Both the position numbers and the translations under genes were made by a program. Of a stretch of DNA of 64,000 bases, positions 53,793-64,000 are shown piece by piece; within the stretch, counting starts at the first letter, position 1, and each line of letters begins with the position of its first letter. This DNA comes from Cladopsammia gracilis. Lineage: Eukaryota; Cnidaria; Anthozoa; Scleractinia; Dendrophylliidae. The stretch is taken from the NCBI GenBank assembly GCA_022457155.1, contig JAJGOT010000166.1:923501-987500 (forward strand), in the 5' to 3' direction. Below the pieces are notes generated by a model. It was not told where the DNA came from, did not search any database, and saw only the letters and a list, made by a program, of their open reading frames with translations.

Positions 53793-54775
53793 GTTTCTAA
53801 CTTTTGAGTCTGTGGATGAAATTCTAAAGTGTGACCATTCAAATGAAAGCTACTAAGCAGTGCTTTTCTGTGGTACTGTTTATTATGCTGTACAAGGTGG
53901 TTCTAACGTTTGAGTCCTTGGATGAAATCCTAAAGTGTGACCATTCAAATGAAAGCTACTGAGCAGTACTTTCCTGTGATGCTGTTTATTACGCTGTACA
54001 AGGTGGTTCTAACTTTTAAGTCTGTGGATAAAATCCTAAAATGTGACCATGCAAATGAAAGCTATTTACTGAGCAGTACTTTCATGTGGTACTGTTTATT
54101 ATGCTGTACAAGGTGGTTCTAACTTTTGAGTCTGTGGATGAAATCCTAAAGTGTGACCATTCAAATGAAAGCTACTGAGCAGTACTTTCCTGTGATGCTG
54201 TTTATTACGCTGTACAAGGTGGTTCTAACTTTTAAGTCTGTGGATAAAATCCTAAAATGTGACCATGCAAATGAAAGCTATTTACTGAGCAGTACATTCC
54301 TGTGGTACCGTTTATTATGCTGTACAAGGTGGTTCATACATTGGGGTCTGTGGATGAAATCCTAAAGTGTGACCATTCAAATGAAAGCTACTGAGCAGTA
54401 CTTTTCTGTGGTACTGTTTATTATGCTGTACATGGTGGTTCTAACTTTTGAGTCCTTGGATGAAATCCTAAAATGTGACCATGTAAATGAAAGCTATTTA
54501 CTGAGCAGTACTTTCATGCGGTACTGTTTATTATGCTGTACAAGGTGGTTCTTACTTTGGAATCTGTGGATGAAATCCTAAAGTGTGACCATTCAAATGA
54601 AAGCTACTGAGCAGTACTTTCATGTGGTGCTGTTTATTATGCTGTACAAGGTGGTTCTTACTTTTGAGTTTGTGGATCAGTGAAATTCTGAAGTGTAACC
54701 ATTCAAATGAAAGCTACTGAGCAGTACTTTCCTGTGGTACTGTTTGTTTTTCAATATTTTGAAAAACCCAACTTT
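53793..54775. repeat. Array-bearing repeat element, locus 7 (about nine monomers)
   Basis: 106- to 110-bp monomers of the same type as locus 5. A two-monomer unit of 216 bp is itself duplicated (53937-54152 and 54153-54365). It ends in TTTTTCAATATTTTGAAAAA, but the terminal GCACTCTTGGGAGTTAA is missing. Confidence 0.92.
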
Positions 54776-54789
54776 CCTCTTGAACTTGT

Positions 54790-55819
54790 AAGATAAAGCG
54801 TTAATTTCAGTGACGTTTGTTGGCTTTAAAATTAGAATATTTTAGACATAATATTTTGAGATTTCAAGCTAAGCAATTCTCTCCCTAAGTAAGCCTCAGC
54901 TCACGAAAACATGTAAAACGATTTTGTTATTTTTTTTGGCACAAACCTTAAGGAAATAAATGCTGCATAAATTTCTTTCTCAACAGGCAAGCCTTGATGC
55001 GGACGCAAACGGCATGAAAATACAATTTATTCACTATCTTTTCAAAACAGCTGTTTTCTGGTTCTGTTTTTTCGCTGATTAAATCGAAATACTCAGCTTG
55101 TACATCCTTTCCTACCCCGGCAGTCTAGACATTTCCTTATAAACTCGCTTTTTGATGTTTCCACTTAGCGTTGCTGCGTTTTGAAAGAGCTTGTAACACA
55201 AAGCTAAAAAGCTTTCGAATTCAAGGGGACATTTTTAAACCCCTTTACAAAATCACAGCGAACTGGAAAAATTATGTTATTCAGTTTTTCGACTCCCGCG
55301 GGAAATCCGATTCTTATGTTTATAAACATTTTTTTTTTCGTTATAATAGGTAAAGACTACACGGCGATACTCTGTTTTTATATATATATGCAAAATTTTA
55401 ATATGTTTTCCCGCTTTTTAGAACAGATAAGCATTTAATTTTCGCTAATCTGACTCCTTAAAAAGCCATTTTTCTTCATAATCCCCCTGTCAAAATACAA
55501 AGCTAAGAGAAGGAAAAAAAGAATGAAAATTATTTCGTCAGAGAGATTTATTTCCAAAGAAACAATAATTCACAGTGCAAACAGATAAATATTTTCTATC
55601 ATACCTCAATATAATAAGATTATTTTTATCCTATTTCCAAATGACATGCTCACAAAGGAAAATGCTTTTTCTTCAACGAACAAGAAGCGTGGTATAAATT
55701 AACACTTACCATTTAGTTTCGCTTAGCATTTCAACGAAGTGAACGGCAACTCGTGAAAATATAATGGTTTTTCGCGTATTAAATTCCTACTCGCTATGGA
55801 AAGCGAATTTCGTCGCTCG
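54790..55819. other. Spacer 3' of the receptor gene
   Basis: No gene seen. On the minus strand AATAAA (55547-55552) could be the polyadenylation signal of the receptor gene, about 270 bp past its stop. Confidence 0.45.
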
Positions 55820-56857
55820 CTATTCTAAGTCATGTGTCTCGATTTCTGTAGAGTGCCTTTTTTCCACATTATCAGTTATGGATCTTAAATAGTCCACGAT
55901 ATCTTTCGGTTCTTCTTCTTCGTCGCTCCTTCTCTTGAAGCACTTGCGTGAAATTAAGTATACTTCATGTCGAAGTTTTCTGTTCAGCAAAACATAAACG
56001 AGCGAGTCTAATAGAGGGCCAAGAAACAACAAAAAGGAAACGGTTGTTTCCGTCAGCGGTGAAAAATATCCCTCGCCGGTAAAGCTGCTCGCGATGTTAA
56101 AAATCGTTAGTGGTCCTCTTGAAATGAGAAACGAGCCTATAATGACCGTCAAAGTACAGTGAGCCTTACAGCTTTGGTAGCTATTGTTTGTTTGTGTGAC
56201 TGTGGTAAAGTCTCCATTTTGTAGAATTTGTACTTGGATATTCCCAGGGCGAATTTGGCGTGCGCTCTTGCGTGCGGTTTGAAAACTTTTGAAGTACATC
56301 ACACACATGGTGAAACTTGGAACAATGAAACTCTCCATCGCGATAAAATAATAATAAATGTGGTACGATCCTCTGAGATCCCAGCGGAATCCGCAACCAT
56401 TTTTCGCCTGAAAGTATTTGTAGTTCAGCCCTTCGAGTCCGAAGAGAGGAAACGCTGCCCAAAATGCTGAGTGAATCCAGTTGAAAAGCGAAGCAAAAAT
56501 AACATGCTTCTCTGTTACGTTCCCAGCGTGGCTCATAGGATTTGCCAGCGAGAAAAATCTGTCCACTGCTATCACCGATATAAAAGTCGCGGAAGAGATG
56601 GACAAGAAAATTGTCAAGTAGCCTTGGACCTGGCAAAATCCATCGCCGAAACTCCATGCTTGTTTCGAAAATGTTGCGATCGAAAACGGCACAACTAGAA
56701 CTGTCATTAATAGCTGGGTCGATGACAAACCGACAAGAAATAAATTGCTCACAGTCCGCATACCAGTTCTTGGTAAAATGATGCAGAGAATTGCGAGATT
56801 TGTCAACGCAGCGACGGCGTCCAAAATAGAAAATATAACCACCGCTACAATCGCCAT
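55820..56857 (-). CDS. Rhodopsin-family (class A) G-protein-coupled receptor
   Basis: A 345-residue single-exon receptor with seven hydrophobic segments. Visible marks: LTNLAIL (N1.50) in TM1; FCQVQGYL cysteine at TM3 paired with NGCGFRW in the second extracellular loop; AVDRFFSLANP where DRY is expected; LLDSLVYVLLNRKLR where NPxxY is expected, followed by a cytoplasmic tail with KCFKRRSDEEEEP. Odd: the TM2 aspartate is replaced (LSSTQLL in place of LAxAD), the TM6 CWxP is SRGP, and TM7 has no opsin lysine. The first ATG (56857) puts TM1 at residue 2, so a 5' exon may be missing; the upstream frame is open for about 30 codons without ATG. Ligand unknown; plasma membrane signalling is inferred from the fold. 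Confidence 0.9.
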   Translation of the reverse strand: MAIVAVVIFSILDAVAALTNLAILCIILPRTGMRTVSNLFLVGLSSTQLLMTVLVVPFSIATFSKQAWSFGDGFCQVQGYLTIFLSISSATFISVIAVDRFFSLANPMSHAGNVTEKHVIFASLFNWIHSAFWAAFPLFGLEGLNYKYFQAKNGCGFRWDLRGSYHIYYYFIAMESFIVPSFTMCVMYFKSFQTARKSARQIRPGNIQVQILQNGDFTTVTQTNNSYQSCKAHCTLTVIIGSFLISRGPLTIFNIASSFTGEGYFSPLTETTVSFLLFLGPLLDSLVYVLLNRKLRHEVYLISRKCFKRRSDEEEEPKDIVDYLRSITDNVEKRHSTEIETHDLE

Positions 56858-56881
56858 TATTATTATTTTTTTTTGAAGCAA

Positions 56882-58970
56882 GTCGCTCTTGTAGTTGAAG
56901 TTATTTCTTGTCGAGTCGAGGCGAGGTTGCTGAATTCTTAGTTATTTTCGGACTCAGCTCACATCAAGCACGTCATGGCTTTATACTTGGTCGTCTCGCC
57001 CTGCGTCATTGAAGAACAGAAGGTGGAAATGAGATCACTGCAACAGTTGGGGAATGAAAAATTAAATCAAAACTGACTACAATATGCGCTCAGTTTTGCG
57101 CTTAAAAGTTTCAATGACCCTATGTTCAATTGAAGTGATTTCTAGCATTGATCGTGTGAAAAAGTTTGTTTCGTGTGAAAAAGTTTGCTCATTTCATAAA
57201 AAGGTGACCTTTGTTTGCGCTTGCGTAGTACGACATCACAGCCACCTTTGCATGTGTGGTACATGATCAAAACGATGTTTATTGCACCTTATTCTACGCA
57301 CGTAAAAACTGAACTGAATTACAAATATATTTACTCAAAGTTTTAAAAATATAATTTCGTACAATATCGTTTTGTTTGCAGACCTTTCTTAGAACATGAC
57401 AAAACTGACAAATTTTTGTTTGCTTGAAAATCGGTTTGAGAAAAATTCGGGTGGCTTTTGCTTGGTTGAATAGAATATAAGTGTTTTGGCAAAATATTAA
57501 TAGAATTGGATTCTATTTCCGGGGAGGAAAAAATAAATGATCAATTATGCCATCGTCTAGTTAGTTTGAGCTAAGAAACGAGCCAAAAAATAATTTAAAC
57601 CCCTAAATGGGGAATTTTCGTTGTGCGAGGTGTTTCATAAAATTTCATGCAGCTCTATACATGTCAATTCCGTCAGCAAATGTGAAAAGATATGAAATTT
57701 TCCACGAATTTATGACGGAAGCGAAAAAAATTGTTTACTTACTATTAAAGCAATTTCCAAACTTGTACCGTATAATCGAGTGTATTTTTCTTCTTGTTGT
57801 AGAAACTCGAAATTGCAAATAACACACCGAGTTTACAGAAAGTTAACCACATAAAAATTAGTAATTTCCTTCCAGGATTTTTTTGTAAACATTGAATGCC
57901 AAACAGAAAATTTATTTGCTGAATGACGCACGGCGCTTACGTATCTTATAATAAAATTTCATGTCATCTCTATCGTTCTTATCTTTGCATTTTCTCCGGG
58001 GTTTTTTTTTCCGCAACCAGAATTTTCTACTCTCGTCCATTCACTAAAACATAACCCGCCTTTTATATTTTCTAGAATTGAAGCTGTTGTTTTAGTGTGA
58101 TTTGCCGACAAAACTATGAAATATTTAGCAGTCTTAGCGCTTCAGTTTATCATATTAGTATACTGTTTGCGACTGAATAAAAAACTAAAGAAATAAAAAA
58201 ATCATTGTATACTTACCTGAAAATAATGTAAGGGACGAATTGAAAAGCCAGTCGCCACGAGAGTTTTTCTTCTTATTCGATTTTTCGCCCGCTGAGTTTT
58301 GACTAACTCCTTCACTAAAAGCTCAGTGCGAAATGATTTCTTTCTCGAGTTTTGATGTATTATATTGCTTATATTAACAGGTGCCTTTTTGTATCGCACA
58401 ACAAAACACATTACTTTTATAGGTTTTTGGCCATCTGCTGTAGTTCTTATTTTTGACAAGACGTCGAAAATTTGTCAAATTAATCACTGTAATTTATGTG
58501 TTTCCTCAGTGGCTTTTATGGACTGTTACTGTGTGGGACTACAAATGGCTTTGAGATTTTTACGTTTATTTTTTCTTTGCTTGAAACGACAAAAGTGCGA
58601 GAATAGTCCATAGTTCGAAAAAATGCTATTGATATATGGGCATTATTTTTTGACAAGCTAAAATGCCGTTAAAGAAATTGTCTAGCTTTGCCATTGAAAA
58701 ATGGTTTTAAGCCAAGAAAAGTTTTGTACATCCGATGGTTAAAGGACAGGTTATTGGCAGGCATATTAAGAAAATTTCCTGTCAAAGATAATTGAAGTTA
58801 TAAATAAATTCTACTTTCAGCTCATTTCCTTGGCTATAGTAGGTATTTACAACCAAACAAAAAGCGAAAGTAATATTTACGTGTAAAGACTGGCAAAGTA
58901 CAAAACTTGACCAATTTTATGAAATTTCTACTTGCAAGCGAGAAATTGAGTAACGGAGGGTACAATTACA
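56882..58970. other. Upstream region of the receptor, no gene seen
   Basis: AT-rich. A short repeat GTGTGAAAAAGTTTG occurs twice near 57155-57187. Reading frames on both strands are short and lack recognisable domains. Confidence 0.45.
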
Positions 58971-58974
58971 AAAT

Positions 58975-59115
58975 TCTGCGATTTTCATCTACAGACTCAA
59001 AAGTTATTTATAGAATCGCCTCAACGCAAATATAATATGTTAAACAGCACCACATGAACTCTCTGTTGCTTTATTTGAATGGTCAAACTTCAGGATTTAA
59101 TCCACAAAGTTAAAT
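58975..59115. repeat. Array-bearing repeat element, locus 8 (degenerate)
   Basis: CTACAGACTCAAAAGTTAT, TTTGAATGGTCAAACTTCAG and TTTAATCCACA are eroded monomer words in reverse orientation. Confidence 0.6.
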
Positions 59116-59547
59116 CTTGTTTGTAGGATTCGACGTTTCATTCCAGAAGGAAAAGAATTTTAAAAACAGGGTTTTAAAATTTCATGGAGTGACATTACCT
59201 CGTCATTTGAATTTGTAATTTCTTTTAGAAGCATATTAAAAATTATCATATCGTTCCTTCTTCGATTCTTTTTTGTTACGCTGCACATAATCAACTGTAT
59301 TTGTTTTGATCCCTTTTCTCCACAGCAGTTTGAAATCATTACATGTACAAGCTAAGTAAATTGCACTTTACTCGAAAGTCAGGTTTGCTATTTTGGAAGC
59401 TCTCTTTACACCTAGCAAACGAATGTGAGAACTACGCAAAAAGAACGAACAAATGCCTGGGGAACATAGTTCAAAAGATATCTCTTTTCAGAGAAAAAAA
59501 AAACCTGTTTGTTTTTATCTTTGGAAAAAAAAGCTTTGTAATTTTGA

Positions 59548-59905
59548 AAGGTAATTTCCTTTATTGGTAAGTCGACAACCCTAGCGAAAATTTATAATTT
59601 CTTATTACAAAAGAAGTCTCGCCTTTTCAGAGACAGCTCAAGATAAGCTTTTTTAAAGTTTGGAAAAACAACTTAGGTTTGATATTTAGAAAGATGATTT
59701 CCTTTATTGATAGGTCGACAACTCTAGCGAAAATTTCTAATTTCTAATTTCAAAAGAAGTCTTCTCTTTCCAGAGACCACAAAAAAACTCTTTTGAAATG
59801 TTAGTAAAACACAAACCTTGTTATTTAGAAAGGTAATTTCCTTTATTTATCGGTAGGTCGACAACTCAAACGAAAATTTCTAATATTGGCAAAAGAAGTA
59901 ATACA
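59548..59905. repeat. Three-copy tandem repeat, about 141 bp
   Basis: GGTAATTTCCTTTATT with GGTAAGTCGACAAC or GGTCGACAACTC starts each unit near 59550, 59693 and 59832. The copies diverge at the 3' part. Confidence 0.85.
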
Positions 59906-60060
59906 AACAGTGAAATGAACCAATCAGAACCAGAAGTAAAGGCGGGAAAAATCGCGTGCGCCAAGTTGAATTTGAATGGGTTCTCCTTTTGATTGGCTGA
60001 GAAGTTAGCATTCTTATTCTGATTGGTCAGATTATTTTCACTCTGCGATTAGTGACTGGT
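59905..60060. repeat. CCAAT-rich MITE, copy 3 (diverged)
   Basis: GAACCAATCAGAACCAGAAG, GGCGGGAAAAATCGCGTGCG and two downstream GATTGG words in the same order as 45918-46201. The ends are not recognisable. Confidence 0.6.
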
Positions 60061-60314
60061 GGAAGGAGTTTTATGATTGACAGGCTCCAAAACCGCAAAA
60101 CAACGCAAACAGAACTTTCTTGACGACTGGCTTTTTTTTAATTGAGAGGGGGAAATCTTAAATCGAAATTGTGATCTCAAAAATCCGAAAAAAGGATCAT
60201 TTTACGTGAGAACAAAACCGCAAATGAAACTATTTTGACTCTCTTCGCCTCAACAAGTGATTTTCAAAATATATGCACTGAAATTTTACCTGAATTGACC
60301 ACAATTTTTTTCGT

Positions 60315-60899
60315 TTAACTTGTCTCGCCAAAAAATTGTTTCAATTAAAAAAGTTGCACGCACGATATTAACGTTTAAACACCCTTTTGTGCAACTGACT
60401 GTTGTTTTTGTTTTTAAATCGGCAAGAAAAGTTGAATCGTTTTATACTTTCTGCAACAACTTTCTTCAAGTTGTCGGAGAACAAAAATACGTGTTGTGTA
60501 AAGGCCCGTTTACACATGCGATTTTTTATGTGATTTTTGTCGCGCTCTCCAATGCAACTTTTGTCGCAAGTGTAAACTAGCGGCGATTTCCTATACGATT
60601 CGGGTGCGATATTTGCTTTGATTTGCTGTGATTTCCCAAAAATCGCCGCTAATTTGCGTCAGGTTTCGAATATGTTCGAAACCTCTGCGACATCGTGCGA
60701 TAAATCGCGCTCAAATCGCCTTAAAATCGCCACTAGTTTACACAGGCGATTTGAAGATGCAACTTGAACGCGACAACAATTGCACCGAAAAGTGCGACAA
60801 AACGTGTAACACTGTACACGTGTTCAACTTGGAACAGTTTATTTTTTTGCGATTACTTGCACGAAAAATTGATACAATATACGTGTAACAACACCTTAA
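60315..60899. mobile_element. Compound repeat: CAACTTG-type element with nested GTTTACAC element
   Basis: The outer sequence (ACTTGTCTCGCC... to GTGTAACAACACCTTA) resembles 52505-52777. The inner part 60500-60750 (AAGGCCCGTTTACACATGCG to ACTAGTTTACACAGGCGATT) has inverted ends and matches 46738-46915. Confidence 0.7.
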
Positions 60900-62008
60900 A
60901 GAAAACAGCGGACAGAAAAAAATAAAGTTGCACGAAAGAACATTAACCCAGATGTACTTTTCTTTACAGGAGCCTCGATTTAACCGCTTCATACTCCTTT
61001 TCGAATTAAAAAAACGCAATGGAAAGTTCGGAAAATTCGTCTCCTGATTTGCACTTTAATTTACAGAAACTCTCAGCAGCCAAATTTTTAACAATCACTT
61101 TAGGTTTCTTTTCATTAAAAACTTAATTTCAAGCTTCCATTTTCTTTCTTTTAAATGAAAGTTTTAATTGAGTCTCATTGGCAACTCTGCGAGATTTTGG
61201 TTTTATTATTTTTTTTGTAATCATTTTGAGGCTTTTCCAAGTGAAAATGTTACAAATTCTGCAGGTGAATTATAATTCTATAAGTTTTGATCGGTTTACG
61301 CTGCGGTCAACTTTTATATCAGCTGGAAGCGGTGTGATAGAGAAACCGAGAATAAACGAAGGTTTGCATCCGATACGCGAGTTTCAAGTTATATTTTGTA
61401 ATCTAACTAGTTGGAGACCATCCTTGAGTTTATTCGGGGAGCACTCGGTCTTGAAAACGTTCATTGCGCCTAGTTTTGCAATTTTAAGAAACTGATCGGA
61501 CGTGACAAAGAAAGACAAAAGAAAGCAGATGCTTGAAAATCAGGAAATAAAAAATGAACTGATGACGCGCTTCAGCCGTACGCAAATGAACATTTGTTCG
61601 AGGGAAAGTTTTTTTGTTCAACCAAAAACAAAGCGGTATATTCCGTATTTGGTCGAAACTCGAGGAGATTTTAAAGTTACTCCTCGCCAGAAAGATTGAT
61701 TGCTTTTAAAAAAATAGGAAATCAAACCAATTGCAGCAAACAGAAATCAATCCGATTAAGGCGAGTCCCTTAGTATGTTCTTCATTTAATACCACTATTT
61801 AAATTTAACAATGATTTGTCCCGAAAAATAAATAAAAAGAAAAATACTTACTGCCCTTCCTAAGCGGTCATTCAGCTTTGCATCCTTCGCCTTTCAGTTC
61901 TTGAAAAACTTTATAAGTAATGGAACTATTAACCTCGTCCACGAATTAACCGTTGACTTCAGCTCTAATGTGCTTCTCCGTTTTTTTCCATTCTTCTTTT
62001 CTTTATAT

Positions 62009-62013
<5 letters not shown>
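60900..62013. other. Spacer, no gene seen
   Basis: Two short plus-strand frames (61178-61495 and 61502-61699) show no domain or homology I recognise and lack coding character. Confidence 0.45.

Positions 62014-62091
<78 letters not shown>
62014..62091. repeat. (TA)n tract, about 78 bp
   Basis: Pure TA dinucleotides after GGACATATATA. Confidence 0.97.
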
Positions 62092-62093
<2 letters not shown>

Positions 62094-62884
62094 GCAAGTT
62101 TGACGTGACGTGACGCAGGCAAGCTTGTTTACAAAAGAGTTTTTCCTTTTGCTTGGTTGTTTTGCTTGCGTTAATAACAGCTTTTTTCAAAGGCATTTGA
62201 CGTGTATTGTACTTATTCTTGCGCCGTAGGTATGACCTAAACGAACTAACCCCATCAAAAGGGGGCGCGAGTTTAATTGGTTTTATGCGGTACTCGTTAT
62301 TTTTAGAAACATGTCCCACGCATTCACGCAAACAACGCTAAACGGCTATGGGTTAATTATAGAGCCTTTTTTAAACCCAAAAACAGCATCGCTAAACTAT
62401 GAACAGTCTCTTTCTTTTTTCCCTTTAAGTCGAACGTGTAGAGCCGCATGAAAAGCAAACGGAAGCGAAAAATCTGGCCGGCTTCTCGCGTTTGATACCA
62501 TACGCGGGAAAAGGCTGTATATATTTGTCAAAAGCATTTCGCGTTTGTTTTGGTTTTCAATTTATCTGCTTTGTGATCTGTTAAAAGACACGCTCCTCGT
62601 TCTGACTCCACTAAGACAAGAGATGTAATGTGAAATTAGTCTATTGAGGATGAGCAAGTCAGTCATCTGATGGATGTATCCTACTAACATATTCTTTCCA
62701 TTCTTTTGACCTTTGTAATCACATTTTCTACAACTATAGCCTCCTTCACAGTCAAATCGCGTGGGGTCTGGGGCAAAGGACAAGGTCGGATGTAGATTTT
62801 GGTCCTGTTACCAGTCTCTCGCGCCCTTGCCCTCTACACGTCCTCATTCCTCTTTTCTCTTTTTCCCAAAAGAGTTACTTGAAG
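62092..62884. other. Spacer, no gene seen
   Basis: A minus-strand frame at 62562-62783 contains GGYSCRKCDYKG with two cysteine pairs, but it is too short and isolated to call. Confidence 0.4.
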
Positions 62885-63050
62885 AGGAAGCTGTTAAAGA
62901 CACACTAATCGTGAGTTGCCCGCACGCGTTTACTCGCGCTTGGCACTGGCTACTTGACTTGCTTCGAATTCTGATTGGTTCATTAGATTGTCTTTGTCTG
63001 TTGTGATTAACCATAGTGAAAACTGTGATTTTGGTGTCACGCAACTCAGT
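62885..63050. repeat. CCAAT-rich MITE, copy 4 (reverse orientation)
   Basis: CGCACGCGTTTACTCGCGCTT and GCTTCGAATTCTGATTGGTT are the complement of the core of 45918-46201. Diverged and without clear ends. Confidence 0.6.
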
Positions 63051-63094
63051 TAAAAAACCCTTAAATTTAAAAAAAACTGATGATTTACAACCAC

Positions 63095-63380
63095 CGTCTC
63101 TAAACTGATCCCTCTCTAAGATAGACACCTAAATTTGATCTTAACCACACTTCAGTCACTCATTTTACTATAGCTGACCCTCTAAGACGGACACCTCAAG
63201 ATGGTCTTTACCCGCTTCACTCATTTTACTGTGAGTGAACTCCTATAAGACAGACAACAGACACCCTTCTAAGACGGACACCTATCAAGCTGGTCTCTAC
63301 TGTCACGCTTCAGTCAATCACTCATTTAACTGTATAACTGGACTCTCTACTATAAGACGGACACCTTTCTAAGACGCACA
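63095..63380. repeat. Degenerate tandem repeat CTAAGACGGACACCT
   Basis: Four to five 70-85 bp units, each with CTCTAAGACGGACACCT and CAGTCACTCATTTTACTGT. The core resembles the ends of pogo/Tigger elements that read AAG-GGACACC. Confidence 0.8.
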
Positions 63381-63416
63381 GCTACTTTTGCTCAGTAAGG
63401 CGATGTCCTTCTTCTT

Positions 63417-63600
<184 letters not shown>

Positions 63601-63884
63601 ATTCCTTTCAATCAATCGTTCTTGTCCCCTTCTCACGGCAGCCGCCTTTCTCACGCTCTCAAGTGTCTTTCGTTTCGCTCAACTATCCCTGAGAAAAAAA
63701 TGATTGCTATTAATCTTGGTTAGTAGGGAATAAAGAAATTTCTTAAAGCTCAGTAGGAATAAATAAACAACTTCAAGCTGGACCAGAAATCTTTTTTAAA
63801 AAAATTGACTAAAATTCAGTTTCATCTTCTTCGCTTCCTTCATAAAACACAGACTTAAAATGGTTGTTATAGTGCTCAAGGACT

Positions 63885-63990
63885 AGTATGATTGGTTAAA
63901 CCGAGTTTAATTCATTATAACTCTTTGTAAAATGCTCAAGGAAATACGCGCGCTATGATTGGTTAAACCGAGTTCATTATAACTCGATAA
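63885..63990. repeat. Two-copy direct repeat ATGATTGGTTAAACCGAGTT
   Basis: The word occurs at about 63888 and 63955 followed by CATTATAACTC, period about 67 bp. It reaches the window edge and may continue. Confidence 0.85.
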
Positions 63991-64000
63991 AGCACGCGCG

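Noticed and set aside
61894..62331. 145-residue minus-strand frame with YIYIYI
   Set aside because: Dominated by a TA tract; the remainder has no recognisable domain.

Overview
The window looks like animal nuclear DNA, most probably from a cnidarian and, within that group, a stony coral or close relative. This is inference, not a species match. The reasons are long AT-rich introns with canonical GT-AG borders, FEM1-like genes in tandem, a single-exon rhodopsin-family receptor, a Penelope-like retroelement with a GIY-YIG endonuclease, tRNA-derived SINEs and a very dense load of hairpin MITEs.

Layout. Positions 1-8.6 kb are almost entirely mobile DNA. They hold a decayed LINE split by a MITE, a 10-bp minisatellite invaded by a pogo/Tigger-type element and hairpin elements, and a nearly complete Penelope-like element (4966-8307) with a 13-bp target-site duplication and hammerhead-ribozyme-like motifs in its terminal repeats. 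From about 9.0 to 24.4 kb lies a tandem segmental duplication carrying two intact, single-exon FEM1-like genes (10937-13216 and 20374-22674, both plus strand). Comparing the two units exposes empty sites for several insertions.

From 26.7 to 49.7 kb there is one large gene, the orthologue of RAD54L2/ARIP4, an SNF2-family chromatin remodelling ATPase. I reconstruct 19 coding exons whose phases join into one 1426-codon frame containing all helicase motifs. Its introns hold many repeats: a 19-bp minisatellite, a TA tract, SINEs, hairpin MITEs and several members of a repeat family whose middle is a variable tandem array (88- or 106-bp monomers). After the gene comes an orphan block of its own C-terminal coding repeat. 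At 55820-56857 on the minus strand is a class A G-protein-coupled receptor gene with several lost signature residues. The last 7 kb hold only repeats: TA and GA tracts, tandem blocks and MITEs.

There is no operon-like coupling. FEM1-like proteins would act in ubiquitin-ligase substrate recognition, RAD54L2 in the nucleus on chromatin and the receptor at the plasma membrane. The most unusual content is in the mobile DNA: ribozyme-bearing inverted terminal repeats, and a dispersed family of elements with internal tandem arrays, one relic of which abuts a splice acceptor of RAD54L2.
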